Shown here: positions 1-8,599 of the stretch, one piece after another
Position numbering within the stretch: position 1 is the stretch's first letter
Layout of the letters: every line of letters starts with the position of its first letter
NCBI GenBank assembly: GCA_963772845.1
Contig: CAVYYW010000021.1
Coordinates: 1 to 64,000, forward strand
DNA: 64,000 nucleotides
Direction: 5' to 3'
Source of the DNA: CAVYYW01 sp963772845
Lineage (GTDB): Bacteria > Bacillota > Bacilli > Bacillales > Sporolactobacillaceae
Position numbers and translations under genes: made by a program
The notes under the pieces: generated by a model
The model's database searches: none
Seen by the model: the letters and a program-made list of their open reading frames with translations, nothing else
Told to the model about the DNA's origin: nothing

Positions 1-34
1 TTTAAGAGTATTTCAAAAGAAAGAAGGAAATGAT

Positions 35-1636
35 TTGAAAAAAGTATGGTGGAAGGAAGCTGTGGTTTATCAGGTTTATTGGCGTAGTTTCTTAGATACA
101 AACGGAGATGGCTATGGTGACCTCCAGGGGGTCATTAAAAAGCTAGATTACATAAAAGAACTGGGCATTGATATTATTTGGCTGAATCCGTGCTTCGAAT
201 CACCGGATGTGGATAACGGCTATGATATATCTGATTATTATGGTGTGATGAAAAAAGCGGGCACGATGAAGGATTTCCAGAAGCTGATTGAGGAAATTCA
301 TGCTCGTGGTATGAAAATCATTATGGATCTTGTTGTGAATCATACCTCAGATCAGCATCCGTGGTTTTTGGAATCACGGTCATCCCGTCATAACGATAAG
401 CGGGATTATTACATCTGGCGCGATCAGCCAAATAATTGGCGCTCTTATTTTTCACCTTCTGCCTGGGAGTACGATGCGTTAACAGAGCAGTCGTATTTTC
501 ATGCGTTTGCACCGGAACAGCCAGATTTGAATTGGGCGAATCCTGCTGTGAGAGAGGAAATTTACCGGCTGATGGCTTTTTGGCTTGAGAAAGGGATGGA
601 TGGCTTTCGACTTGATGCTATTGCGATGCTTGATAAAGAGGAAGGATTTCCGGATGCGGACGACCCCGACCGCTTGGATTACCTAGGGAATAAGCCAAAG
701 GTTCATGATTATTTGCATGAAATGCATGAGGCTGTATTGAAAAAATACAATGCATTTACCGTGGGTGAAGTGGCTTTTGCTGGACCTGAAGAAGGGTTGA
801 AGTATGTGCAGGAGGATCGTGAAGAGCTCAACACTATTTTTCATTTTCAGGTGCTCGATGAGATGTGGACATGGGATCTGAAGCGGTTCAGGGAGATACA
901 GAATAATTGGCACTCCGTTTTGTGGAACAAGGGATGGAATTCCCAATTCATTAATAATCATGACCACACGAGAGTGGTAACAAGGTTTGGCAATGATGAG
1001 GAATATCGCGTGCAGTCTGCTAAGCTCTTTGCTGTAATGGTTCACCTGCTTCCAGGCACGCCTTATATCTATCAAGGCGAGGAAATCGGAATGACTGGCG
1101 TAAGGTTTCCTTCAATTAATGACTACAATGATATTGCCATGAAAAATAAATTTAAAGAAGATGTTGCTAACGGAAAGGATCCTGCTGAAGTACTGGATTC
1201 CCTGATCAAATCTTCCCGCGACAACTCCCGTACGCCGATGCAATGGACGGATGAAGAGCATGCCGGATTTACACATGGGAAACCGTGGATCACCGTCAAT
1301 CCAAATTATAAAGAGCTGAACGTGGAAAATGATCTGGCAAGAGACGATTCGATTTACCGCTTTTACCAAAAGCTGATCGGATTACGTAAAAAGCATGATG
1401 TTATAGTTTACGGGGACTACGAAGATGTATCGCCAGAAGGGAAACTTGTCTATCGATTCAAGCGGATGCTTGGCAGCTCTCAGTTAAACGTCTTTTTAAA
1501 TATCAGTAATGAGACAGTGACGTGCAGCTGTGACAGCAAAGGCGACCTCTTAATCGGGAATTATCCTGAAGAAGAAATGAGACTGGACCAGCTTCAGCCT
1601 TGGGAAGCACGGGTGTATGCGGAAGAACTTGATTGA
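35..1636 (+). CDS. Oligo-1,6-glucosidase / alpha-glucosidase, GH13 family
   Basis: A cytoplasmic hydrolase of short alpha-glucosides such as isomaltose or maltose ends, giving glucose. The 533-residue protein has the full GH13 barrel: region I DLVVNH (about 98-103), the nucleophile Asp194 in GFRLDAIAM, the acid/base Glu245 in FTVGEVAF and the stabilising Asp310 in NNHDHTR. Length and the start (MKKVWWKEAVVYQVYWRSF) match the Bacillus oligo-1,6-glucosidase/MalL group. There is no signal peptide. The start is a TTG 5 bases after an AGAAGGAAA ribosome binding site. Its upstream neighbour lies outside the window, so operon membership is unknown. The exact linkage preference (alpha-1,4 or alpha-1,6) cannot be read with certainty. 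Confidence 0.93.
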   Translation: MKKVWWKEAVVYQVYWRSFLDTNGDGYGDLQGVIKKLDYIKELGIDIIWLNPCFESPDVDNGYDISDYYGVMKKAGTMKDFQKLIEEIHARGMKIIMDLVVNHTSDQHPWFLESRSSRHNDKRDYYIWRDQPNNWRSYFSPSAWEYDALTEQSYFHAFAPEQPDLNWANPAVREEIYRLMAFWLEKGMDGFRLDAIAMLDKEEGFPDADDPDRLDYLGNKPKVHDYLHEMHEAVLKKYNAFTVGEVAFAGPEEGLKYVQEDREELNTIFHFQVLDEMWTWDLKRFREIQNNWHSVLWNKGWNSQFINNHDHTRVVTRFGNDEEYRVQSAKLFAVMVHLLPGTPYIYQGEEIGMTGVRFPSINDYNDIAMKNKFKEDVANGKDPAEVLDSLIKSSRDNSRTPMQWTDEEHAGFTHGKPWITVNPNYKELNVENDLARDDSIYRFYQKLIGLRKKHDVIVYGDYEDVSPEGKLVYRFKRMLGSSQLNVFLNISNETVTCSCDSKGDLLIGNYPEEEMRLDQLQPWEARVYAEELD

Positions 1637-1651
1637 GCGATAAAACGTTTT

Positions 1652-1681
1652 AAGGAAGCGCGGGACACCCGTCGCTTCCTT
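1652..1681. terminator. Rho-independent terminator, probably bidirectional
   Basis: An AAGGAAGCG / CGCTTCCTT stem with an inner CGGG-ACA-CCCG extension lies between two convergent genes, with weakly T-rich flanks on both sides. It probably ends both the glucosidase and the SDR transcripts. Confidence 0.8.
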
Positions 1682-1758
1682 ATTTAATAGAGTTCTGTGT
1701 ATAAAACGAGGGAAGAAGGACTTCAACACGTTTTCAGCTCCTGCTAACCGTCTTCACT

Positions 1759-2539
1759 TTAACGCAGTAAGGATTCCCCGCCGTCGACAAAGACTTCCGT
1801 ACCTGTGATGTGTGATGAACTCTCAGAAGCGAGGAACCATACCAGTTCAGCCACTTGCTCAGGAGATCCCGATTTTCCTTCCAAGGGATGCTCTCCGCCC
1901 TCAGGGTATTCAACAGGAATATCGACTTTATCCAGGTCATCGTCTTTAAATGTATTTTGGTCGATGTTTGTCTTGATCGCCCCCGGGCAGATCGCATTGA
2001 CACGAATTTGATATTGAGCAAGCTCCAGGGCAGCCATTTTGACAAAGGCGACTTGACCAGCTTTAGAGGTGCTGTAAGCAGACATGCCGATGTTGGAGAA
2101 GGTTCGGTTTCCGTTAATTGAACTGGTAACCACGATACTTCCGCCTGTTTTTTTCATATGAGGAATACAGTGGTGAACGAACAGGAATGTACTTGTTAAA
2201 TTTGTAGAAAGCGTCTGATTCCAGTCATCATAGGTCATTTCCTCAATCGGAGCGACTTCGCCATTAATCCCGGCGTTATTAAAAAGAATATCAATCCGCC
2301 CCCATTTTTCTGCAACAGCCTCAATGCCGGCTTTGACACGCTCCGGATCTGATACATCGATATCCTGGACAAAGGCTTCTCCGCCGTTTCTCTCAATTTC
2401 TTCGCACACTTTCATGGCATCGGCTTTCCTTTAAATCGATTAAACAGACTTTAATATTTTCACTTGCCAGTTTGAGCGCGGCTGCACGTCCAAGTCCAGA
2501 ACCAGCTCCAGTTACAATCGCACACTTTTTTTCACGCAT
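1759..2539 (-). pseudogene. SDR family NAD(P)-dependent oxidoreductase, frameshifted
   Basis: A short-chain dehydrogenase split by one frameshift. The first part begins at an ATG at 2539 after GGAGGG and reads the Rossmann motif TGAGSGLG (about residues 10-17) and CLIDLKES. Near 2424-2432 the frame changes, and the rest (from about 2415) reads the NNAG motif, the catalytic Ser (VVTSSING) and YSTSK, ending VDGGESLLR. Joined, the two give a normal-length SDR of about 260 residues with every catalytic residue present, so the lesion is either very recent or a base-calling error. The substrate cannot be predicted from the family alone. It converges on the glucosidase gene and shares its terminator. 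Confidence 0.85.
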
Positions 2540-2628
2540 TTTAATCCCTCCATTTTCCACTTTTATAGATCACCATACCCGCCGGGAGTGCAATGAAACA
2601 CTAACTGCTGAGGTGTGTTCAAACGAAA

Positions 2629-2653
2629 GACCTTAGCCGATTTGGCTAAGGTC
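2629..2653 (-). terminator. Terminator of the S53 protease gene
   Basis: GACCTTAGCC / GGCTAAGGTC form a perfect stem with a 4-5 base loop. Read on the minus strand it is followed by a T-rich tract (TCTTTCGTTT). It lies 24 bases past the protease stop codon. Confidence 0.88.
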
Positions 2654-2676
2654 CTTGTTTAATTTATTAACTGAAT

Positions 2677-4668
2677 TTAATGCTTACCTTTGTGCCCATG
2701 ATCGTCCCCGTGACCATGACCGTCCCCGTGACCATGATCATCTCCATGACCGTGACTGCTTCCGGCAGGTGCGAATGACTTGGCAAGAGCTGCCACATCA
2801 GGGGTTCCAAGGCCGGTTGCCTGATTGTAGATGGTCCCTGACATTCCAGTATAGAAAATATTATCGTTCGAAGCCCCGGTTGTATTAAGCGGGTTGAAAG
2901 GCGAATTTTTGCTTTGTGCAAATTTATAAATTTGCGGGTTCCAGAAGCCGACACGGGTATGATCTGCACTGTTAATTAAAGCAGAAAGCCCGTTAAGCTG
3001 AGGTGAAACAAAGCTTGTTCCGCCGTATACTGCGTAACCAGCGTTTTGACCAGGAGCGCCTGGATCACTGAAGTAGACTTTATAGCCAGTGTATGGATCG
3101 GCATTCATGGACAAGTCAGGGAGGTTTCTGCCTTGACCGCGGCCGGACACAGTGGTTGGGGCTACACGCGTAACCGATGTAAAGTCACTGCTCGGATCCC
3201 ATCGCTTAACACCAACATATTTGTTGACGCCGGATACCCCTTTTTGATAATCAGGCGTATCGAAAAGCTGGCTGAAGCCGCCGCCGCCGCCGACAAAGTA
3301 AGCTGCAGCCCATCCTTCAGGATTATTTAAGCCGCGGGCATCAAAATAGTCATAAAGATAATCCCATCCCCAAGCACGTTCCTTATCGACTGAAACTGTA
3401 ACCCCAGTGCTTGCAGAAGAGAAGTGGAATGGTACGGTTGTTCCGCCAGCAGCAGTCATATATGGGCTGTCAGCAGGATTGTCCACGGACAAGTCATATG
3501 TCCCAGGAGAACGGGTAGCATCATAGGCACCGGCATCGCCAGCCGCGGCAAACATCGAAATGCCCTGTGCAGCAGCCTGCATGTATAGCTGGTTGAAGAC
3601 TTCAGCGTATTCAGGAGACTCTACTTTCTCATTTACAGCATCTATAACAGCTGTTTCACTTTCACCCCAGCTGACAGAGATTTGCTGAGCTTTATTTTCA
3701 TTAATGGCTTTTGCAAAACCGTCAACAAAGCCGGAGTCTGTATTTGGTGCAACATAAACGTTAATATTCGCATTAGGTGCCAAGGCGCCTGACTGTTCAA
3801 CATCTAATGTCGTTTCATCATAGCCATCATAGCCCGATCCACCATCGACATTTGTTACTTTCAGACGATCTGCCTTTACTTTAATGCCTTCATCTTTCCA
3901 GAATGCATAGGCATCATCGGGATTGAAGTTTGCTAATGTTACAATGCCCATCGTCTGGCCATCACCTTTGGCCCCCTGGTCATACAGCGGCTGCACATTA
4001 TATCGCTTGATCAGATCGGAAGGATCCAGGCTGAGCGGGCCCTGCGGTGAATCATTTTTAGCGAAACTTGGCTGTTTAATCGTGTTCGAATGGAAATTCG
4101 AATAATCACTTAGGCCAAGAATAGCAAGAATGTTTTCGGCTACATGTTTCGGTGCTTTTGGTGCTTTTTTAGTGCCGTGGAAATGTTTTCCTTTGAATTT
4201 TGCTTTTTGAATATCAACACTAAATGCTTTATTGAACTCGCCAACTGTACCGGTAGCGGTAATGACTAAATTATCCTGATAAACATCACTGGAAATACCG
4301 AAATGCTTCAGATACTCCGTAATGACTTTGATCTCTTGATCGCCAGGAGCAAAGTGCTTCTTAAAATCATTCACACTTAAAAAGGGATGACTGTGTGAAG
4401 AATTTGAAGCTTGTTCAATGTATTTTGCGAGTTCTTCCTTATGTTGGACTTTCATCACGATATCCACACTTATTTTCGTGGCTGGATCAAGGTCCCCAAA
4501 GAAATCGGCATTTTGTAAGACGGCTGATCCATTACCCTGAGGAATGACCTGGGTGCCGGAAGTACTGCCAGCAGCGGAGGCAAAGGAAGGCACAGCGCCC
4601 ATAAGCAGGGAAACGGCTGCGGCCGTTGAAGCAATTGTTCTTACACGCTTTCTAATTTGTTTCAGCAA
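2677..4668 (-). CDS. Secreted S53 family (kumamolisin-type) serine-carboxyl protease precursor with His-rich tail
   Basis: An exported acid endopeptidase of the sedolisin/kumamolisin family. Order of parts in 663 residues: Sec signal peptide (about 1-32, ending ASAAG), a pro-kumamolisin activation domain (about 50-200), then the catalytic domain. The family's Ser-Glu-Asp triad is visible as Glu and Asp four residues apart in DETTLDVE, and Ser552 in GGTSFVSP; the oxyanion Asp is in AAGDAGAYD. Near the end, a calcium-loop-like segment (GLGTPDV) precedes a tail of about 25 residues made of HGHGDDHGHGDGH-type repeats, a likely metal-binding extension not needed for the fold. The start is TTG after GAGAGGAG. 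The gene is monocistronic, with its own promoter and terminator. Confidence 0.95.
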   Translation of the reverse strand: MLKQIRKRVRTIASTAAAVSLLMGAVPSFASAAGSTSGTQVIPQGNGSAVLQNADFFGDLDPATKISVDIVMKVQHKEELAKYIEQASNSSHSHPFLSVNDFKKHFAPGDQEIKVITEYLKHFGISSDVYQDNLVITATGTVGEFNKAFSVDIQKAKFKGKHFHGTKKAPKAPKHVAENILAILGLSDYSNFHSNTIKQPSFAKNDSPQGPLSLDPSDLIKRYNVQPLYDQGAKGDGQTMGIVTLANFNPDDAYAFWKDEGIKVKADRLKVTNVDGGSGYDGYDETTLDVEQSGALAPNANINVYVAPNTDSGFVDGFAKAINENKAQQISVSWGESETAVIDAVNEKVESPEYAEVFNQLYMQAAAQGISMFAAAGDAGAYDATRSPGTYDLSVDNPADSPYMTAAGGTTVPFHFSSASTGVTVSVDKERAWGWDYLYDYFDARGLNNPEGWAAAYFVGGGGGFSQLFDTPDYQKGVSGVNKYVGVKRWDPSSDFTSVTRVAPTTVSGRGQGRNLPDLSMNADPYTGYKVYFSDPGAPGQNAGYAVYGGTSFVSPQLNGLSALINSADHTRVGFWNPQIYKFAQSKNSPFNPLNTTGASNDNIFYTGMSGTIYNQATGLGTPDVAALAKSFAPAGSSHGHGDDHGHGDGHGHGDDHGHKGKH

Positions 4669-4778
4669 CTGAATTTCTCCTCTCGAATTTGGGTTTTCCA
4701 GTGATGATCGATTATGAAAGATTGCTAACGTTCAAGTCGGAAAATGACGTTTCATGTGCCTTCCCTCCCTTTGACCCA

Positions 4779-4792
4779 TCAGAATATTCTGA
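4779..4792. promoter_or_regulatory. 14-bp perfect palindrome in the leader of the S53 protease gene
   Basis: TCAGAATATTCTGA is perfectly symmetric and lies about 30-40 bases downstream of the predicted transcription start of the protease gene. The position suits a repressor operator. I do not recognise the regulator. Confidence 0.4.
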
Positions 4793-4820
4793 ACCATAGA
4801 ATTAATATAGTCCTCATTCC

Positions 4821-4848
4821 TATATACTGTAAAGGAAAATAGTGACAA
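4821..4848 (-). promoter_or_regulatory. Putative sigma-A promoter of the S53 protease gene
   Basis: On the minus strand, TTGTCA, a 16-base spacer and TATATA. It lies about 150 bases upstream of the protease start, leaving a long leader that contains the palindrome at 4779-4792. Confidence 0.5.
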
Positions 4849-4849
4849 T

Positions 4850-5260
4850 AAAGATAAAACAGTTAATTATTACTAGTATAATTTTTGGTAAAAAAAGCGT
4901 TGTAGGTAAAATAGACTAGTTTATTTAAATATTTTAACTTTAATAGGAAATCGATTCCTGCAGGGATATATCGAAAACAAATTTATCCACACAATTTGTG
5001 GATGATCTTGGCGATGAATTTTATTAAAAATCTTAGCTTCTATCAGACATTTTCAATTACGTATGCTATCCAGGCTTTCTTATTTAATATAAATTATTAA
5101 CTGTTAAATTAAACCACAAAATAGAGCCATTTCTTATTTTTATAAATGAATATGACCACATAAAAACAATATAGATGGAGGTTTTAATAGCTTGATGTAT
5201 AAAATATATTAAGTGAAGGTGATTTTCCCACAATAAATTCTTAAACTTTCTGAAATTTCG
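4850..5260. other. AT-rich intergenic stretch with two inverted DnaA-box-like sites
   Basis: No credible gene. Between the divergent protease and sugar-transport promoters the sequence is strongly AT-rich. It holds AGGAA/TTCCT inverted arms at 4945-4959, and TTATCCACA (4983-4991, a perfect consensus DnaA box) facing TGTGGATGA (4997-5005, one mismatch in the complement). Two boxes alone do not make an origin. The inverted pair could equally be a simple hairpin. Confidence 0.35.
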
Positions 5261-5289
5261 TTGACAACGCTTTCATATAAAGATATATT
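5261..5289 (+). promoter_or_regulatory. Sigma-A promoter overlapped by a cre-like site (galactoside ABC operon)
   Basis: TTGACA (5261-5266), a 17-base spacer and TATATT (5284-5289) form a near-consensus promoter. TGACAACGCTTTCA (5262-5275) overlaps the -35 and matches the cre consensus TGWAANCGNTNWCA except at one position. A CcpA or other LacI-family protein bound here would block RNA polymerase. The operon gene starts about 80 bases downstream. Confidence 0.75.
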
Positions 5290-5368
5290 GTAAGTAAATT
5301 AATTAAATTAACAAACTTTAAAGGCGTGTCAAACAGGATGTTCATATCAAAATTGAGGGGGAAGGATT

Positions 5369-6692
5369 TTGAAGAAAAAGCTTTCGTTAGTGGTGATGGC
5401 AATGGTCCTGCTTATCGGTATTTTGAGCGGATGCGGCGGCTCGGGCAGCAGCTCTGGTGACAAGGTGGATATAAAAAGTAAAAAGGACGTCAAAGGAAAC
5501 ATCACAGTGTGGGGCTGGAATGTAGCGGCAGATGCCATGCGCAAAGCGGTTCCGGCTTTTAATAAAGAATACCCGAATGTAAAAGTGAAGGTGGAGGACA
5601 TCGGCAGGCTGGATGTATATAAAAAATTAACAGTCGGCCTGGCTGCAAACGGAAGCGGATTACCCGATGTCGCACTTGTGGAAGATGATCATATTCAAAA
5701 TTACTTAACACAATTTCCCGATGGCTTTATGAATCTTGGAAAGTCTGGCTATGATCAATCGATTGATCAATTCAGTAAGTCCAAAATGGGCGCCGTAAAA
5801 AATAAAAAAGGTGACATTTATGCGATGCCGTGGGATATTGGTCCTGTTGAAGTGTTTTATCGGACTGACTTATTTAAAAAAGCAGGGGTTGATCCAGCGA
5901 GCATCAAAACATGGGATGATTATTTAAATGCTGGTAAGAAAATCAAAGCTGCAACGGGCGTCGATCTTCTCTCTATGGACATTGCGAACGATGACGGTTT
6001 ATTCAGAATTATGCTGAATGAACAAGGTACGTATTACTTTGATGATAAAGGCAATATAAACCTTGAATCTGATGAAGCTGTTAAAGCGATGAGCATGATT
6101 AAGAAGCTCCATGATGCTAATGTCATGCTTAATGTCGATGGCTGGAACGGCGGCATTGCTGCGATGAAAAACAGTAAAGTTGCGACAATTCCTACAGGTG
6201 TATGGTACACGGGAACTATGATGGATCAAGCACCTGATTTATCCGGTAAATGGGATGCTTTTAAGCTTCCTGCTTTTGAAGCAGGCGGAAACCAGGCTGC
6301 AAATCTTGGAGGATCAAACCTGATGATCCCGTCCTCTTCAAATAATAAAGCTGCCGCTTATGCATTTCGCTAAATTTTTCACAACGAATGCGGATGTTCA
6401 AGTGCAATCTATGAAGACAGACGGGCTGTTCCCGTCGCTGACAAGCTCGTATGATAAACCATTCTTCACTGAGAACGTTGCTTACTTTAATAATGAGCCA
6501 GTATTTAAGAGTTTCTCAGATACTGTGTCCAACATTAAGTCGATTAACTATACAAGTGATAACGATCGCGCTCTGAAAATTGGTTCGGATACGGTTTCAT
6601 CTGTCCTTCTGGATAATAAAGATCCGAAGGCCGCTTTGAAAAACGCTGCTGAAGGACTGAAAAAAGCAACACATCGGGATATAAACAAATAA
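5369..6692 (+). pseudogene. Sugar ABC transporter substrate-binding lipoprotein, frameshifted
   Basis: The extracellular, lipid-anchored sugar receptor of the importer encoded next to it. The TTG start follows GAGGGGGAAGG. The signal peptide ends with a lipobox LSGC (Cys at about residue 22), followed by a Gly/Ser linker and an MalE/family-1 fold (ITVWGWN, then PDVALVEDDH). At about 6365-6373 the frame shifts by one base: AAAYAF is followed in frame by a stop, while the continuing frame reads AKFFTTNADVQ and runs to 6692. Joined, the protein is about 440 residues, normal for the family. The context (two permeases, GH42 and GH36 galactosidases) suggests a galactoside such as a galacto-oligosaccharide or raffinose-type sugar; this is inference. 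Confidence 0.88.
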
Positions 6693-6784
6693 ACGATTCA
6701 CATGTTAATGATAGATGGGAAAGAAGGGGTGAGACTCTTCTTTCCCTTTTTACAGAAAAAGCTGTTAAGGAGGGGGGCAGGATA

Positions 6785-7730
6785 TTGGGACAAAGTCATG
6801 CTAAAGCATCAGAAACCAATTTATCAGCCAAAAAGGCACCTGCACAGAAGCCTGAAAGAAGACGTCGGCGATTTATAACGAAACGAACGCGCCCCGTACG
6901 TATTTATTGCGCCTGTGGTGATTCTATTTATTATCTTTACGCTGTATCCCGTTGTCTCTTCGTTTCTATTAAGCTTTCAATCTCGATTTGAAGGCCGCTA
7001 TGTCTTTTCAGGACTTGATAACTATACCCGTTTGTTTCAGGATCCTTTGTTCTATAAAGCGCTCTTGAATACGTTTATTATCTTAATTATTCAGGTCCCA
7101 GTTCAGCTCATTCTGGCCGTTTTAATTGCAGTTGCGTTGAACTCCGCCATGATTAGGGCAAAGCCATTTTTCAGGATTGCATTCTTTATGCCGGCTGTTA
7201 CATCACTTGTAGCAGCAGCCATCGTTTTTCTTTTGCTTCTGGATGAAAACTATGGTTTATTCAATTTTATTTTAATGCATTTAGGGTTTCAAAAAATACA
7301 GTGGCTAAGCGACCCTTTCTGGGCGAAGGTCTCGTTAATGCTTGTCATGACGTGGCGATGGACAGGGTATAACATGGTTATTTTTCTCGCGGGACTTCAG
7401 AATATCTCTAATGAATTATATGAAGCTTCCAGTATCGACGGTGCAAGTAAGTTGAGACAGTTTTTTTCGATTACCTTACCGCAGCTAAGACCAATCTTTT
7501 TGTTCACAACGGTGCTTTCAACAATCGGAACCCTCCAGCTGTTTGATGAGCCGTATACAATGACAAATGGCGGTCCGCATGATGCGACGTTAACGATCAC
7601 CCTCTATCTCTATCAGAATGGCTTTAAGTATTTTGATTTCGGATATGCGTCAGCAATTGCCTATGTCCTTGTGATACTTATTGCGCTATTATCCTGGGCT
7701 CAAATGAAATTGGCAGGTGATAATGATTGA
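6785..7730 (+). pseudogene. Sugar ABC transporter permease 1 (MalF/MsmF type), frameshifted near the N-terminus
   Basis: An inner-membrane subunit of the importer. The TTG start at 6785 has an excellent AAGGAGGGG site and opens a charged N-terminal tail (MGQSHAKASE, then PERRRRRF). A one-base shift at about 6870-6890 then moves the frame to RNERAPYVFIAPVVILF, the first membrane helix, which continues to 7730. The binding-protein-dependent permease signature EAS-IDGA-(x)-FF-ITLPQLRP is intact (ELYEASSIDGASKLRQFFSI). Without the shift the protein would be about 315 residues with six membrane helices. Starting translation at an internal codon near 6915 would lose the start of helix 1. The stop overlaps the start of the next permease, which indicates translational coupling. 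Confidence 0.87.
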
Positions 7731-8560
7731 TGAATAAAAAAGGATCTACTCCAGGAAAGATTGTCATTTACATTTTGCTCATCATTGGTGCCATTATTTC
7801 TATTGCTCCTTTTTATTGGATGGTTGTTGGAGCAACCAATCGGTCAGGTGACGTTTTTCGGGTTCCGCCAAAATTCATTCCGGGCACCCATTTAATACAA
7901 AATTTCATACATTTAAATGAATCAGTAGGAATTATGAAGGTTTTCTGGAATTCTTTATTTATAACGGTTGTGTTTACCGTGGTCAGCTTGCTGATCTGTT
8001 CGGCTGCTGGCTATGCGTTTGCAAAGTATAAATTCAAAGGTAGAGACTTTATCTTTTTTATGCTTCTGCTAGCTGTCATGATTCCTTATCAGGTAACCCT
8101 TATTCCCTTATTTAAATTGTTTGCTCAGTGGCACTGGCTTAACCAGTATCAATCTGTTATTCTTCCGCAGCTCGCTTATCCTTTCGCCATTTTCTTAATG
8201 AGGCAGAATATGAAGGCGATTCCGGATTCGCTGATTGAAGCAGCTCGGGTTGACGGGGCTGGAGAGTTCTTTATCTTCTTCAGAATTGCACTGCCAACTA
8301 TGAGGCCAGCTTTATCGGCTGTCGCTATTTTCCTATTCACTTTTCAATGGAACAATTTCTTATGGCCATTAGTTGTGATGAATTCACAGGATATGTATAC
8401 CCTGCCTGTCGCTCTGTCTAGTCTGATCGGACTTTCCCGGATTGACTATGGACAGGTTATGCTTGGCACAACGCTATCCACGCTGCCGGTAATGGTGGTC
8501 TTTCTGGTTCTCCAGAAGCAATTTATATCCGGTATTCTTGGCGGAGCCGTTAAAGAATAA
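7730..8560 (+). CDS. Carbohydrate ABC transporter permease 2 (MalG/MsmG type)
   Basis: The second membrane subunit of the importer, with six predicted helices in 276 residues. The coupling loop motif EAARVDGAGEFFIFFRIALP, which docks on the ATPase, is intact. The ATG at 7730 overlaps the TGA of the upstream permease; an in-frame TTG at 7727 would add one residue. The operon continues to the GH42 gene 39 bases on. No ATPase is encoded here. Confidence 0.94.
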   Translation: MNKKGSTPGKIVIYILLIIGAIISIAPFYWMVVGATNRSGDVFRVPPKFIPGTHLIQNFIHLNESVGIMKVFWNSLFITVVFTVVSLLICSAAGYAFAKYKFKGRDFIFFMLLLAVMIPYQVTLIPLFKLFAQWHWLNQYQSVILPQLAYPFAIFLMRQNMKAIPDSLIEAARVDGAGEFFIFFRIALPTMRPALSAVAIFLFTFQWNNFLWPLVVMNSQDMYTLPVALSSLIGLSRIDYGQVMLGTTLSTLPVMVVFLVLQKQFISGILGGAVKE

Positions 8561-8599
8561 GTGAAAACGGCTAAATAATTAATGAAAGTGGTGAATGTT

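Noticed and set aside
4983..5005. Replication origin
   Set aside because: Only two DnaA-box-like sites, no dnaA/dnaN genes and no further box cluster nearby.
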